Positions 46,401 to 58,118 of a DNA stretch of 64,000 nt are shown here, in pieces. The position numbers and the translations under genes are program-made. The stretch is from Isoperla grammatica (taxonomy: Eukaryota; Arthropoda; Insecta; Plecoptera; Perlodidae). Where the stretch lies: NCBI GenBank assembly GCA_945910005.1, contig OX246741.1, forward strand, positions 39,202,872 through 39,266,871. The letters run 5' to 3'. The first letter of the stretch is position 1. The number at the start of each line of letters is the position of its first letter. Below the pieces are notes generated by a model that saw only the letters and a list, made by a program, of their open reading frames with translations, made no database searches and was not told the DNA's origin.

Positions 46401-49400
46401 AAGTGAAGCTTTAGTCACCGCGCATAAGGTGGGAATGCGCAGACCTCACCAGACACTGTTAGGCTGTATATGTGGACAGGGAAGGAAGATGTTGAGTGTG
46501 TAGACAAGTGAAGCTTTAGTCACCGCGCATAAGGTGGGAATGCGCAGACCTCACCAGACACTGTTAGGCTGTATATGTAGACAGGGAAGGAAGATGTTGA
46601 GTGTGTAGACAAGTGAAGCTTTAGTCACCGCGCATAAGGTGGGAATGCGCAGACCTCACCAGACACTGTTAGGCTGTATATGTGGACAGGGAAGGAAGAT
46701 GTTGAGTGTGTAGACAAGTGAAGCTTTAGTCACCGCGCATAAGGTGGGAATGTGCAGACCTCACCAGACACTGTTAGGCTGTATATGTGGACAGGGAAGG
46801 AAGATGTTGAGTGTGTAGACAAGTGAAGCTTTAGTCACCGCGCATAAGGTGGGAATGTGCAGACCACACCAGACACTGTTAGGCTGTATATGTGGACAGG
46901 GAAGGAAGATGTTGAGTGTGTAGACAAGTGAAGCTTTAGTCACCGCGCATAAGGTGGGAATGTGCAGACCTCACCAGACACTGTTAGGCTGTATATGTGG
47001 ACAGGGAAGGAAGATGTTGAGTGTGTAGACAAGTGAAGCTTTAGTCACCGCGCATAAGGTGGGAATGCGCAGACCACACCAGACACTGTTAGGCTGTATA
47101 TGTGGACAGGGAAGGAAGATGTTGAGTGTGTAGACAAGTGAAGATTTAGTCACCGCGCATAAGGTGGGAATGCGCAGACCACACCAGACACTGTTAGGCT
47201 GTATATGTGGACAGGGAAGGAAGATGTTGAGTGTGTAGACAAGTGAAGATTTAGTCACCGCGCATAAGGTGGGAATGCGCAGACCACACCAGACACTGTT
47301 AGGCTGTATATGTGGACAGAGAAGGAAGATGTTGAGTGTGTAGACAAGTGAAGATTTAGTCACCGCGCATAAGGTGGGAATGTGCAGACCTCACCAGACA
47401 CTGTTAGGCTGTATATGTGGACAGGGAAGGAAGATGTTGAGTGTGTAGACAAGTGAAGCTTTAGTCACCGCGCATAAGGTGGGAATGCGCAGACCTCACC
47501 AGACACTGTTAGGCTGTATATGTGGACAGGGAAGGAAGATGTTGAGTGTGTAGACAAGTGAAGCTTTAGTCACCGCGCATAAGGTGGGAATGTGCAGACC
47601 TCACCACTCACCAGACACTGTTAGGCTGTATATGTGGACAGGGAAGGAAGATGTTGAGTGTGTAGACAAGTGAAGCTTTAGTCACCGCGCATAAGGTGGG
47701 AATGCGCAGACCACACCAGACACTGTTAGGCTGTATATGTGGACAGGGAAGGAAGATGTTGAGTGTGTAGACAAGTGAACCTTTAGTCACCGCGCATAAG
47801 GTGGGAATGCGCAGACCTCACCAGACACTGTTAGGCTGTATATGTGGACAGGGAAGGAAGATGTTGAGTGTGTAGACAAGTGAAGCTTTAGTCACCGCGC
47901 ATAAGGTGGGAATGCGCAGACCTCACCAGACACTGTTAGGCTGTATATGTGGACAGGGAAGGAAGATGTTGAGTGTGTAGACAAGTGAAGCTTTAGTCAC
48001 CGCGCATAAGGTGGGAATGTGCAGACCTCACCAGACACTGTTAGGCTGTATATGTGGACAGGGAAGGAAGATGTTGAGTGTGTAGACAAGTGAAGCTTTA
48101 GTCACCGCGCATAAGGTGGGAATGCGCAGACCTCACCAGACACTGTTAGGCTGTATATGTAGACAGGGAAGGAAGATGTTGAGTGTGTAGACAAGTGAAG
48201 CTTTAGTCACCGCGCATAAGGTGGGAATGCGCAGACCTCACCAGACACTGTTAGGCTGTATATGTGGACAGGGAAGGAAGATGTTGAGTGTGTAGACAAG
48301 TGAAGCTTTAGTTACCGCGCATAAGGTGGGAATGCGCAGACCTCACCAGACACTGTTAGGCTGTATATGTGGACAGGGAAGGAAGATGTTGAGTGTGTAG
48401 ACAAGTGAAGCTTTAGTCACCGCGCATAAGGTGGGAATGTGCAGACCTCACCAGACACTGTTAGGCTGTATATGTGGACAGGGAAGGAAGATGTTGAGTG
48501 TGTAGACAAGTGAAGCTTTAGTCACCGCGCATAAGGTGGGAATGCGCACACCTCACCAGACACTGTTAGGCTGTATATGTGGACAGGGAAGGAAGATGTT
48601 GAGTGTGTAGACAAGTGAAGCTTTAGTCACCGCGCATAAGGTGGGAATGCGCAGACCTCACCAGACACTGTTAGGCTGTATATGTGGACAGGGAAGGAAG
48701 ATGTTGAGTGTGTAGACAAGTGAAGCTTTAGTCACCGCGCATAAGGTGGGAATGCGCAGACCTCACCAGACACTGTTAGGCTGTATATGTGGACAGGGAA
48801 GGAAGATGTTGAGTGTGTAGACAAGTGAAGCTTTAGTCACCGCGCATAAGGTGGGAATGCGCAGACCTCACCAGACACTGTTAGGCTGTATATGTGGACA
48901 GGGAAGGAAGATGTTGAGTGTGTAGACAAGTGAAGCTTTAGTCACCGCGCATAAGGTGGGAATGCGCAGACCTCACCAGACACTGTTAGGCTGTATATGT
49001 GGACAGGGAAGGAAGATGTTGAGTGTGTAGACAAGTGAAGCTTTAGTCACCGCGCATAAGGTGGGAATGCGCGGACCTCACCAGACACTGTTAGGCTGTA
49101 TATGTGGACAGGGAAGGAAGATGTTGAGTGTGTAGACAAGTGAAGCTTTAGTCACCGCGCATAAGGTGGGAATGCGCAGACCTCACCAGACACTGTTAGG
49201 CTGTATATGTGGACAGGGAAGGTAGATGTTGAGTGTGTAGACAAGTGAAGCTTTAGTCACCGCGCATAAGGTGGGAATGCGCAGACCTCACCAGACACTG
49301 TTAGGCTGTATATGTGGACAGAGAAGGAAGATGTTGAGTGTGTAGACAAGTGAAGCTTTAGTCACCGCGCATAAGGTGGGAATGCGCAGACCTCACCAGA

Positions 49401-50233
49401 CACTGTTAGGCTGTATATGTGGACAGAGAAGGAAGAGGTTGAGTGTGTAGACAAGTGAAGCTTTAGTCACCGCGCATAAGGTGGGAATGCGCAGACCTCA
49501 CCAGACACTGTTAGGCTGTATATGTGGACAGAGAAGGAAGATGTTGAGTGTGTAGACAAGTGAAGCTTTAGTCACCGCGCATAAGGTGGGAATGCGCAGA
49601 CCTCACCAGACACTGTTAGGCTGTATATGTGGACAGGGAAGGTAGATGTTGAGTGTGTAGACAAGTGAAGCTTTAGTCACCGCGCATAAGGTGGGAATGC
49701 GCAGACCTCACCAGACACTGTTAGGCTGTATATGTGGACAGGGAAGGAAGATGTTGAGTGTGTAGACAAGTGAAGCTTTAGTCACCGCGCATAAGGTGGG
49801 AATGTGCAGACCTCACCAGACACTGTTAGGCTGTATATGTGGACAGGGAAGGAAGATGTTGAGTGTGTAGACAAGTGAAGCTTTAGTCACCGCGCATAAG
49901 GTGGGAATGCGCAGACCTCACCAGACACTGTTAGGCTGTATATGTGGACAGGGAAGGAAGATGTTGAGTGTGTAGACAAGTGAAGCTTTAGTCACCGCGC
50001 ATAAGGTGGGAATGCGCAGACCTCACCAGACACTGTTAGGCTGTATATGTGGACAGGGAAGGAAGATGTTGAGTGTGTAGACAAGTGAAGCTTTAGTCAC
50101 CGCGCATAAGGTGGGAATGCGCAGACCTCACCAGACACTGTTAGGCTGTATATGTGGACAGGGAAGGAAGATGTTGAGTGTGTAGACAAGTGAAGCTTTA
50201 GTCACCGCGCATAAGGTGGGAATGCGCAGACCT
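43426..50233. repeat. 105-bp minisatellite, about 65 units (6.8 kb)
   Basis: Unit TGTGGACAGGGAAGGAAGATG, TTGAGTGTGTAGACAAGTG, AAGCTTTAGTCACCGCGCAT, AAGGTGGGAATGCGCAGACC, TCACCAGACACTGTTAGGC, TGTATA. Period 105 throughout except one unit with a 7-bp duplication (CTCACCACTCACC near 47600). Common variants: GTGGAC/GTAGAC, CAGGGA/CAGAGA, AAGATG/AAGAGG, GCGCAG/GTGCAG, CCTCACC/CCACACC. The standard unit contains stops in all frames; only runs of the CCACACC variant open a minus frame (60-130 codons). Largest structure in the window. Confidence 0.97.
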
Positions 50234-50330
50234 AAGGTGTAGGTAAGGTGTTACCTGCGAGACTCCAAAATGCTTTAATATTGTTTAATACCGAGGTTTT
50301 TTTCTGGTTATAGAACATTGTGGTAGGTGT

Positions 50331-50349
50331 TGGGGGGGGGGGGGGGGGG
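50331..50349. repeat. poly-G tract of 19
   Basis: Uninterrupted G run just after the 105-bp array; a likely source of sequencing or assembly length error. Confidence 0.9.
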
Positions 50350-50871
50350 TGAACGCATGGTGTTGTATCATCAGTTAAGCGTAATCTTACACAAATAAAA
50401 ACATGTGTTTTGATTACAAATTATGCCTTTATTTTCACTTTTGTATAGATGTTTTTTTCATTATTTTACTTTTATATTATAAATATTTTAAATACATTAT
50501 TAAGCTTGTAAATTATCGTTTATTATTGGAATTTAAATCCAAAATCTCTAATATTGGCTTCAACCGCTATTTCCGTGATCATCCTTGGAAGTGATTGTGA
50601 ACTATTAAACATTGCGAAGGCGTGTGAAAGCCACAACGCGGGCTGTGCTAGATGGGCACCTTGGTAGACAAACCAACCCCAATTTGGGGTTACTTTCAAC
50701 ATAGCCGGAATCCATTAGCTAAGCTACGGACGAAAATGCATACATCTTTTTTTTACTGTCCTGCTTCGGGGTAGGCCAGAGTTATTCATTTAGGTATTAA
50801 TTACGATTATTGATAGTCAAGAAGAACCCCTTGTGGAATGTTTTAAAGATAATTCCAAGATTCTTGGGGAT

Positions 50872-50875
<4 letters not shown>

Positions 50876-50909
<34 letters not shown>

Positions 50910-50952
50910 CCGCCTTCAATAAAGACCATTATCTATCTATCTATCTATCTCT
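50876..50952. repeat. (CT)n and (TATC)n microsatellites
   Basis: About 13 CT units, a short unique piece, then about five TATC units and a further CT run. Confidence 0.9.
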
Positions 50953-51756
50953 CTCTATTGTATTATAAGTCACTGGAAGGAGTTATGGTACAGATAGAAG
51001 AGGGCTTGGATTATCAGACTGGAATTATTTTTATTAAAGGTGATATTTTAAATGGTATATCGGGATAAGTCACCCTAAATACAGGTGCACCCCATATGCG
51101 TGTGTTGTACAAAACAACTGCAAAGATGAATACCACAACGACAAACGAACAATAAATATGTGCATTATTATTACACCTAACGGGACCAAGCTATTAGGGT
51201 ATTGTTGTTGTAGTTGTTGTTGCAGTTGTCAAGCGAATACCGTGCGCAGCACAGTAGATAAAACGCATCGTAATTGCAACTGCAGCCCGGAGTCGGCTAA
51301 ACTAAGCATGAGTTGCATTTGCCTCTGGGCTGGGAACACTTAATGCATGCCTGGGCCGAGGCAATAGAAAACAACTTTCTACACTTTTATAATCTCGGCT
51401 ATTAATATTTAACAAATGTGAGGGTGTTCAGCGGGTTTGTGTTTGTGCATGGTTAAGTCTCACATTCAAACACCGAAGGCTAATTGAGACTATAAAACAA
51501 GTTACTGTATATAAACTGTGTTGTAAGAATTGATTTTTAATGCGTGGGAACATTCAACCAATTTCTTATGTTCCGTTATTATGTACAAGTCGACAATATG
51601 TATTTTAAGTATTTTACAGATATAATTAATTATATCGGTCAACATTAAACCCGAGTAGTATCTCTTTATTTTTTTATCACCTTTTGTTTAATTATTAAAA
51701 CATTTGCTTTTAATCGAATGACTGACATTGTCATTTAAATGCTACAAATTCGCTTT

Positions 51757-51806
51757 CAATTCGTTCAATTCGTTCAATTCGTTCAATTCGTTCAATTCGT
51801 TCAATT
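51757..51806. repeat. 9-bp repeat (GTTCAATTC)n
   Basis: Five to six copies of TTCAATTCG ending in TTCAATTAG, 15 bp before the 40-bp array. Confidence 0.93.
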
Positions 51807-51821
51807 AGTTTTCATCTCGTT

Positions 51822-52665
51822 AAATTAATAATATATTATGTGCAATGTATAGCCCAGGGTTATATTAATAATATATTATGTGCAATGTATAGCCCAGGGT
51901 TATATTAATAATATATTATGTGCAATGTATAGCCCAGGGTTATATTAATAATATATTATGTGCAATGTATAGCCCAGGGTTATATTAATAATATATTATG
52001 TGCAATGTATAGCCCAGGGTTATATTAATAATATATTATGTGCAATGTATAGCCCAGGGTTATATTAATAATATATTATGTGCAATGTATAGCCCAGGGT
52101 TATATTAATAATATATTATCTGCAATGTATAGCCCAGGGTTATATTAATAATATATTATGTGCAATGTATAGCCCAGGGTTATATTAATAATATATTATG
52201 TGCAATGTATAGCCCAGGGTTATATTAATAATATATTATGTGCAATGTATAGCCCAGGGTTATATTAATAATATATTATGTGCAATGTATAGCCCAGGGT
52301 TATATTAATAATATATTATGTGCAATGTATAGCCCAGGGTTATATTAATAATATATTATGTGCAATGTATAGCCCAGGGTTATATTAATAATATATTATG
52401 TGCAATGTATAGCCCAGGGTTATATTAATAATATATTATGTGCAATGTATAGCCCAGGGTTATATTAATAATATATTATGTGCAATGTATAGCCCAGGGT
52501 TATATTAATAATATATTATGTGCAATGTATAGCCCAGGGTTATATTAATAATATATTATGTGCAATGTATAGCCCAGGGTTATATTAATAATATATTATG
52601 TGCAATGTATAGCCCAGGGTTATATTAATAATATATTATGTGCAATGTATAGCCCAGGGTTATAT
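51822..52665. repeat. 40-bp minisatellite, about 21 nearly identical units
   Basis: Unit TTATATTAATAATATATTAT then GTGCAATGTATAGCCCAGGG. I see a single substitution in the interior (ATTATC near 52120) across about 840 bp. AT-rich half is self-complementary and could extrude hairpins. Confidence 0.97.
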
Positions 52666-52979
52666 TTTTAGATTGAGCTACGACGTTTTATCTTTTAGAA
52701 ATTATTGATAAAAACATTTAAACTTTGAATTTGAAGCTGCAGTGAAAATGAAAACATTGTAGTCCCTTTAAAAATACATAATATTATAGCTATCATAATT
52801 GGTATGGTACTTTATCTACCGACGTACCTATACTGCTTTAAAATAATTATTAACTAATACACACACGTCACACAATGGTATTGGTATTAGTTTGGTCAAA
52901 TGGTATTGTACACAATACTATTAGAGTTACAAACTGGATTTGAAATAATTATAATAATAATAATAATAATAATATAATA

Positions 52980-53004
52980 GCCTCGGGTCTTAGGTAGACC
53001 CGAG
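52980..53004. other. perfect 10-bp stem hairpin
   Basis: CCTCGGGTCT, loop TAGGT, AGACCCGAGG. Follows an (AAT)n tract. Role unknown. Confidence 0.6.
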
Positions 53005-53360
53005 GCCCAAGTGATGGTGCGAACCTCCTATACCCTCAACCCTACTCTATAGTTGGTACAGGGACATATTGATTGATAATGAATATAATAACAAGTGCAA
53101 AGTACGTGCTGTGCTGTTGTTCTATTTACGGTCCCTTTTGCAAATCACTTTTATAACTGATAAGAATAGACATTATTTAATAAATAAAATAAACAAATTG
53201 AATAAACGGCAAAATAGTAGGAATAACAAACATCTATCAAGAATTAACTGAATTATGATAATATTTCATATAAACTTGGCCAAGAACAATGATCTTGCTT
53301 GTAAAGCTGTTTCCATGCGTTGCGTGGTACTAATACTTATACGCAACATAGTTTTGTTTA

Positions 53361-53530
53361 GCAGTCCAGCCCCTTGGCTGGTCTAGTATACTCCCCTAAC
53401 TTAGCGACCAGTGTGATCAACACTCAGGTATATATATGATGTCAGTCCAGCCCCTTGGCTGGTCTAGTATACTCCCCTAACTTAGCGACCAGTGTGATCA
53501 ACACTCAGGTATATATATGATGTCAGTCCA
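53361..53530. repeat. 81-bp tandem duplication, 2 units plus partial
   Basis: CAGTCCAGCCCCTTGGCTGG to GGTATATATATGATGT at 53362 and 53443; a third start at 53524 diverges into CCACCCACCAACC. Contains CCAGCCCCTTGGCTGG, a 6-bp stem hairpin. Confidence 0.93.
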
Positions 53531-53843
53531 CCCACCCACCAACCAAGTAGTACTTTTATGAGTTTATAATAATATGCATTACCACACGGGAAGGAATTCT
53601 GCCAAGCTTTATGACCAACCAAAGGCTCAATCATTATGTAACTTTTCATGATCATTGTGAAAAGAAATGATAACATTACTAATTTAAAATCCATGTGATT
53701 CGATGTTGGGATGGCTATAACAGTGCTTACATAGCATTATGGGTAGAATAGATGTTGCTGATAGGCGTCGTATGAGTCTCAATGCTAACTAATGAAATAA
53801 TGCAGCCTATCAAGCCAGCCATTGAAATGTACCTACGTCCAAT

Positions 53844-53966
53844 TACAATGGCTTTGATTTTGTTTCGATCGCATTCCATGTTATGTGATCGTAACATGAT
53901 AAATAGTCGAACGTGGAATGAAGATCGGGTGCATGAATATGCCTGATCTTCTTTACGCTGTGGTAA
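53844..53966 (-). other. weak candidate exon on the same strand as the bHLH exon
   Basis: Within a 129-codon minus-strand open frame (53727-54116), a stretch beginning after a CAG acceptor-like site near 53966 and ending at a donor-like AG|GTACAT near 53844 encodes SSFHVRLFIMLRSHNM followed by a basic segment. The pattern S-F-x-x-R followed by a basic stretch is loosely like the linker between PAS-A and PAS-B of bHLH-PAS proteins, and position and strand would fit a downstream exon of the bHLH gene. However, no PAS-A segment is visible between it and the bHLH exon. The acceptor has a poor pyrimidine tract, and an open frame of this length can occur by chance in 128 kb of translated AT-rich sequence. 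Function is not assigned. Confidence 0.15.
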
Positions 53967-54386
53967 TTTGAGATTTTTATCTGCACGTCTTTTGTTTATT
54001 TCGATTATAGTCCTACCTTTGTTGTGAGATATGTCACCTGTATGTGAATTGTATGTACAACTTTTAGAAGCTAATGATAAGAAGTATTTATTAAAGAACA
54101 TCCACATTTGGTACATTCATGTATGCGCCTGAATGTAGGTACTTTGTTTCCCGTTGACTTGATATAATATAATGTGTCTGCACTTCCTCCTCAACTTTTG
54201 GGGCATACTGTAATCTTCAAAATAACTTACATCACAAAACATTTGTTGGTATGGAATTGTTTTATTACATGCTATTTTCCATAAGAAGGACAAACTCCAT
54301 TGCAACAATAAACAAATCATCCCACCCTTGTCTCAGCAACATCACACATTTTGTTTTTATCGGGGACTTAATTACGAATTTGATGT

Positions 54387-56765
54387 TGTTTAATCTCTAT
54401 ATACATGTCTTATAGCGCAGCACTATGCATGGTTTAATCTCTATATACATGTCTTATAGCGCAGCACTATGCATGGTTTAATCTCTATATACATGTCTTA
54501 TAGCGCAGCACTATGCATGGTTTAAACTCTATATACATGTCTTATAGCGCAGCACTATGCATGGTTTAATCTCTATATACATGTCTTATAGCGCAGCACT
54601 ATGCATGGTTTAATCTCTATATACATGTCTTATGGCGCAGCACTATGCATGGTTTAATCTCTATATACATGTCTTATAGCGCAGCACTATGCATGGTTTA
54701 ATCTCTATATACATGTCTTATAGCGCAGCACTATGCATGGTTTAATCTCTATATACATGTCTTATAGCGCAGCACTATGCATGGTTTAATCTCTATATAC
54801 ATGTCTTATAGCGCAGCACTATGCATGGTTTAATCTCTATATACATGTCTTATAGCGCAGCACTATGCATGGTTTAATCTCTATATACATGTCTTATAGC
54901 GCAGCACTATGCATGGTTTAATCTCTATATACATGTCTTATGGCGCAGCACTATGCATGGTTTAATCTCTATATACATGTCTTATAGCGCAGCACTATGC
55001 ATGGTTTAATCTCTATATACATGTCTTATGGCGCAGCATTATGCATGGTTTAATCTCTATATACATGTCTTATAGCGCAGCATTATGCATGGTTTAATCT
55101 CTATATACATGTCTTATAGCGCAGCATTATGCATGGTTTAATCTCTATATACATGTCTTATAGCGCAGCATTATGCATGGTTTAATCTCTATATACATGT
55201 CTTATAGCGCAGCACTATGCATGGTTTAATCTCTATATACATGTCTTATGGCGCAGCACTATGCATGGTTTAATCTCTATATACATGTCTTATAGCGCAG
55301 CACTATGCATGGTTTAATCTCTATATACATGTCTTATGGCGCAGCACTATGCATGGTTTAATCTCTATATACATGTCTTATGGCGCAGCACTATGCATGG
55401 TTTAATCTCTATATACATGTCTTATAGCGCAGCACTATGCATGGTTTAATCTCTATATACATGTCTTATGGCGCAGCACTATGCATGGTTTAATCTCTAT
55501 ATACATGTCTTATGGCGCAGCACTATGCATGGTTTAATCTCTATATACATGTCTTATGGCGCAGCACTATGCATGGTTTAATCTCTATATACATGTCTTA
55601 TAGCGCAGCACTATGCATGGTTTAATCTCTATATACATGTCTTATGGCGCAGCACTATGCATGGTTTAATCTCTATATACATGTCTTATGGCGCAGCACT
55701 ATGCATGGTTTAATCTCTATATACATGTCTTATAGCGCAGCACTATGCATGGTTTAATCTCTATATACATGTCTTATAGCGCAGCACTATGCATGGTTTA
55801 ATCTCTATATACATGTCTTATAGCGCAGCACTATGCATGGTTTAATCTCTATATACATGTCTTATGGCGCAGCACTATGCATGGTTTAATCTCTATATAC
55901 ATGTCTTATGGCGCAGCACTATGCATGGTTTAATCTCTATATACATGTCTTATGGCGCAGCACTATGCATGGTTAATTCTCTATATACATGTCTTATGGC
56001 GCAGCACTATGCATGGTTTAATCTCTATATACATGTCTTATAGCGCAGCACTATGCATGGTTTAATCTCTATATACATGTCTTATGGCGCAGCACTATGC
56101 ATGGTTTAATCTCTATATACATGTCTTATGGCGCAGCACTATGCATGGTTTAATCTCTATATACATGTCTTATGGCGCAGCACTATGCATGGTTTAATCT
56201 CTATATACATGTCTTATGGCGCAGCACTATGCATGGTTTAATCTCTATATACATGTCTTATAGCGCAGCACTATGCATGGTTTAATCTCTATATACATGT
56301 CTTATAGCGCAGCACTATGCATGGTTTAATCTCTATATACATGTCTTATGGCGCAGCACTATGCATGGTTTAATCTCTATATACATGTCTTATAGCGCAG
56401 CACTATGCATGGTTTAATCTCTATATACATGTCTTATAGCGCAGCACTATGCATGGTTTAATCTCTATATACATGTCTTATGGCGCAGCACTATGCATGG
56501 TTTAATCTCTATATACATGTCTTATAGCGCAGCACTATGCATGGTTTAATCTCTATATACATGTCTTATGGCGCAGCACTATGCATGGTTTAATCTCTAT
56601 ATACATGTCTTATAGCGCAGCACTATGCATGGTTTAATCTCTATATACATGTCTTATGGCGCAGCACTATGCATGGTTTAATCTCTATATACACATGTCT
56701 TATGGCGCAGCACTATGCATGGTTTAATCTCTATATACATGTCTTATGGCGCAGCACTATGCATG
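54387..56765. repeat. 44-bp minisatellite, about 54 units, 0.3 kb from the bHLH exon
   Basis: Unit GGTTTAATCTCTATATACAT then GTCTTATAGCGCAGCACTATGCAT. Main variants TTATAGCG/TTATGGCG and GCACTAT/GCATTAT; one unit has a 2-bp CA insertion (ACACATGTC near 56690). Lies on the 3' (intron) side of the minus-strand bHLH exon, so it is probably transcribed as intron if the gene is expressed. Confidence 0.97.
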
Positions 56766-57063
56766 ACGTGCGTCAAATAACATCGTATAAAATACATCAA
56801 CATTCTGTATTACAAATTATATACACGAAAAATGTTTCTGGCAAATTTTGCATTTTTTTCCTCAATACAGAACCAAACATAACCCATTGAAAAACAAACG
56901 AGACATTTTTCGAAATTTCTCAAACTACCGTCAGACGCATTGGGGTATACGCCTGAGGACGGAACAGAAATCGATTTCGAAAACCCTTAAGTCGTTATTT
57001 TGGCAATGATATAACGTTGACAACTGAACTGAGTATGTAGATCGTAGAACACGTAAGTCTTAC

Positions 57064-57245
57064 CTTGTTGAAAGTAGTTCGCCTTCCTGACGTAGACGCA
57101 GACGAGCGCCATTAGTTGCAGCTGTGAGAGGCGCTGACGTGTCGACGGTGGTAATGGTAACAAGTCCCGCAGGTTGGCGATCTCTGCGTTAATCAGATCT
57201 CGACGCAGCTTGCTGGCGCCTTTCGTCGACTTGCTGGCGTCGAAT
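57064..57245 (-). CDS. dysf: bHLH exon of a Dysfusion/NPAS4-family transcription factor (internal exon)
   Basis: On the minus strand a pyrimidine-rich tract ending in TTTCCAG precedes an open 182-bp exon, followed by the donor AAG|GTAAGA. The frame starts with one base completing a split codon, then 60 codons, then one base of the next codon, so both flanking introns split a codon after its first base (phase 1 at the 3' end) or before its last base (phase 2 at the 5' end). The peptide has a basic region with STKGASKLRRDLIN (exon residues 6-19), helix 1 AEIANLRDLLPL (20-31), a loop PPSTRQRL, and helix 2 SQLQLMALVCVYVRKANYF (40-58). STKGASK-RRD-INAE is the signature of NPAS4/Dysfusion proteins, nuclear bHLH-PAS factors that pair with ARNT/Tango to bind DNA and regulate transcription. 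The loop and helix 2 look like arthropod Dysfusion rather than vertebrate NPAS4. This is family knowledge, not a search. The N-terminal exon should lie above 57245 and the PAS exons below 57064; neither was found. The codon use is GC-richer than the surroundings. Confidence 0.9.
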
Positions 57246-57295
57246 CTGGAAATTAGAAAACAATATTCAGCTTACGGAACAAAGCTCTTATCGCA

Positions 57296-57522
57296 GTGGG
57301 CAGACCTGCGTGATTTGCTGATCCAGAGAGCTATGTCGGCGGAAGCGTATGCTTCTGGTAGGGCCACAGGTCGAGGTGGAGAAGCCAGACGGAATGCAGT
57401 CTACGTCCTCCCCATTGCGCCCTACTTGTCCCTTTCCCCCAATCACCCACCGACGTCATGTGATCCAGTGGTCGAGTAGAGTACGTCGTTAAACACCAAG
57501 TAATAATAAGTAATAATAATAA
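57296..57522 (+). mobile_element. probable SINE or LINE 3' end with (TAA)n tail
   Basis: A GC-richer stretch (GACCTGCGTGATTTGC, GGCGGAAGCGTATGCTTCTGGTAGGGCC, GAAGCCAGACGG) ends in GTACGTCGTTAAACACCAAG followed by TAATAATAAGTAATAATAATAA. An end of the form CGTCGTTAAAC plus an AT-rich simple tail is typical of invertebrate SINEs and LINEs. It lies in the intron just upstream of the bHLH exon. Open frames on both strands here are by-products. Confidence 0.4.
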
Positions 57523-57924
57523 CCTAATACCAACGAATTGTAACACTTCAAACAAATATTTATCAACTGCTTGATAAAAACCTTCACCACTCACAACCTC
57601 ACAGTTAAGGTCGGAAGTGTAAAACGGTTGTGTGGATCAAGGACCGGGGTTGTCCCCAAATTAAAAAGAAATGTTTCCCCTTCCCACTTAGCTCTTCTCC
57701 CTACACCACATCCCCCCCCCCCCGTTCCTAGAAAACGGCTTGTGTAGGTTTACACCGGGACCATTTTCAATATTAGGTTAATTTTCTGCGTATAAGGGGC
57801 ATTTTATTATTCCCCGCCTTTTTTGAATGCGTTGTTGTAAAAATAAAATGTGTAACAAAATGAAGAATAATGATTGTATGAGAATAAATTTACACAACGT
57901 ATTAGAACCTAGTACTTTATACAC

Positions 57925-58033
57925 ATTAATACCTAGCAATGCACAACATATTTATACCTAGTACTGCACAACATATTAATACCTAGCAATGCACAACATA
58001 TTAATACCTAGTACTGCACAACATTAATACCTG
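57925..58033. repeat. 25-bp imperfect tandem repeat, about 4-5 units
   Basis: TTAATACCTAG(CAA/TAC)TGCACAACATA with alternating CAATG and TACTG forms. Confidence 0.85.
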
Positions 58034-58090
58034 CTTCCTCTAATAGTAGAAAATGTGAATAAATAAAACGGTGCAATGATTTCCGAGTTC

Positions 58091-58118
58091 ACCCCCCCCC
58101 CCCCTCCCCCCCCCCCCC
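58091..58118. repeat. poly-C tract
   Basis: Two runs of C separated by CTCC; another C10 run lies at 57713-57722. Confidence 0.9.

Larger units (their letters stand above)
50234..51756. other. unique sequence with simple repeats
   Basis: Poly-G, CT and TATC tracts; a (GTT)n-like stretch at 51202-51228. No supported gene. Confidence 0.5.
52666..54386. other. possible intron of the bHLH-PAS gene
   Basis: Contains an (AAT)n tract near 52945, the hairpin at 52980, the 81-bp duplication, and the weak candidate exon at 53844-53966. Assignment to the intron is inference from strand and position. Confidence 0.35.

Noticed and set aside
43426..50233. CRISPR-like or bacterial repeat array
   Set aside because: Units abut directly with no unique spacers, and the surroundings are animal DNA with SINEs and introns.
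53727..54116. 129-codon minus frame as a complete gene
   Set aside because: A frame of this length is expected about once by chance in 64 kb of AT-rich DNA; only its middle is kept as a weak exon candidate.
57174..57479. 101-codon plus frame overlapping the bHLH exon
   Set aside because: Its left part is antisense to the bHLH exon and its right part is a SINE-like repeat; no domain of its own.
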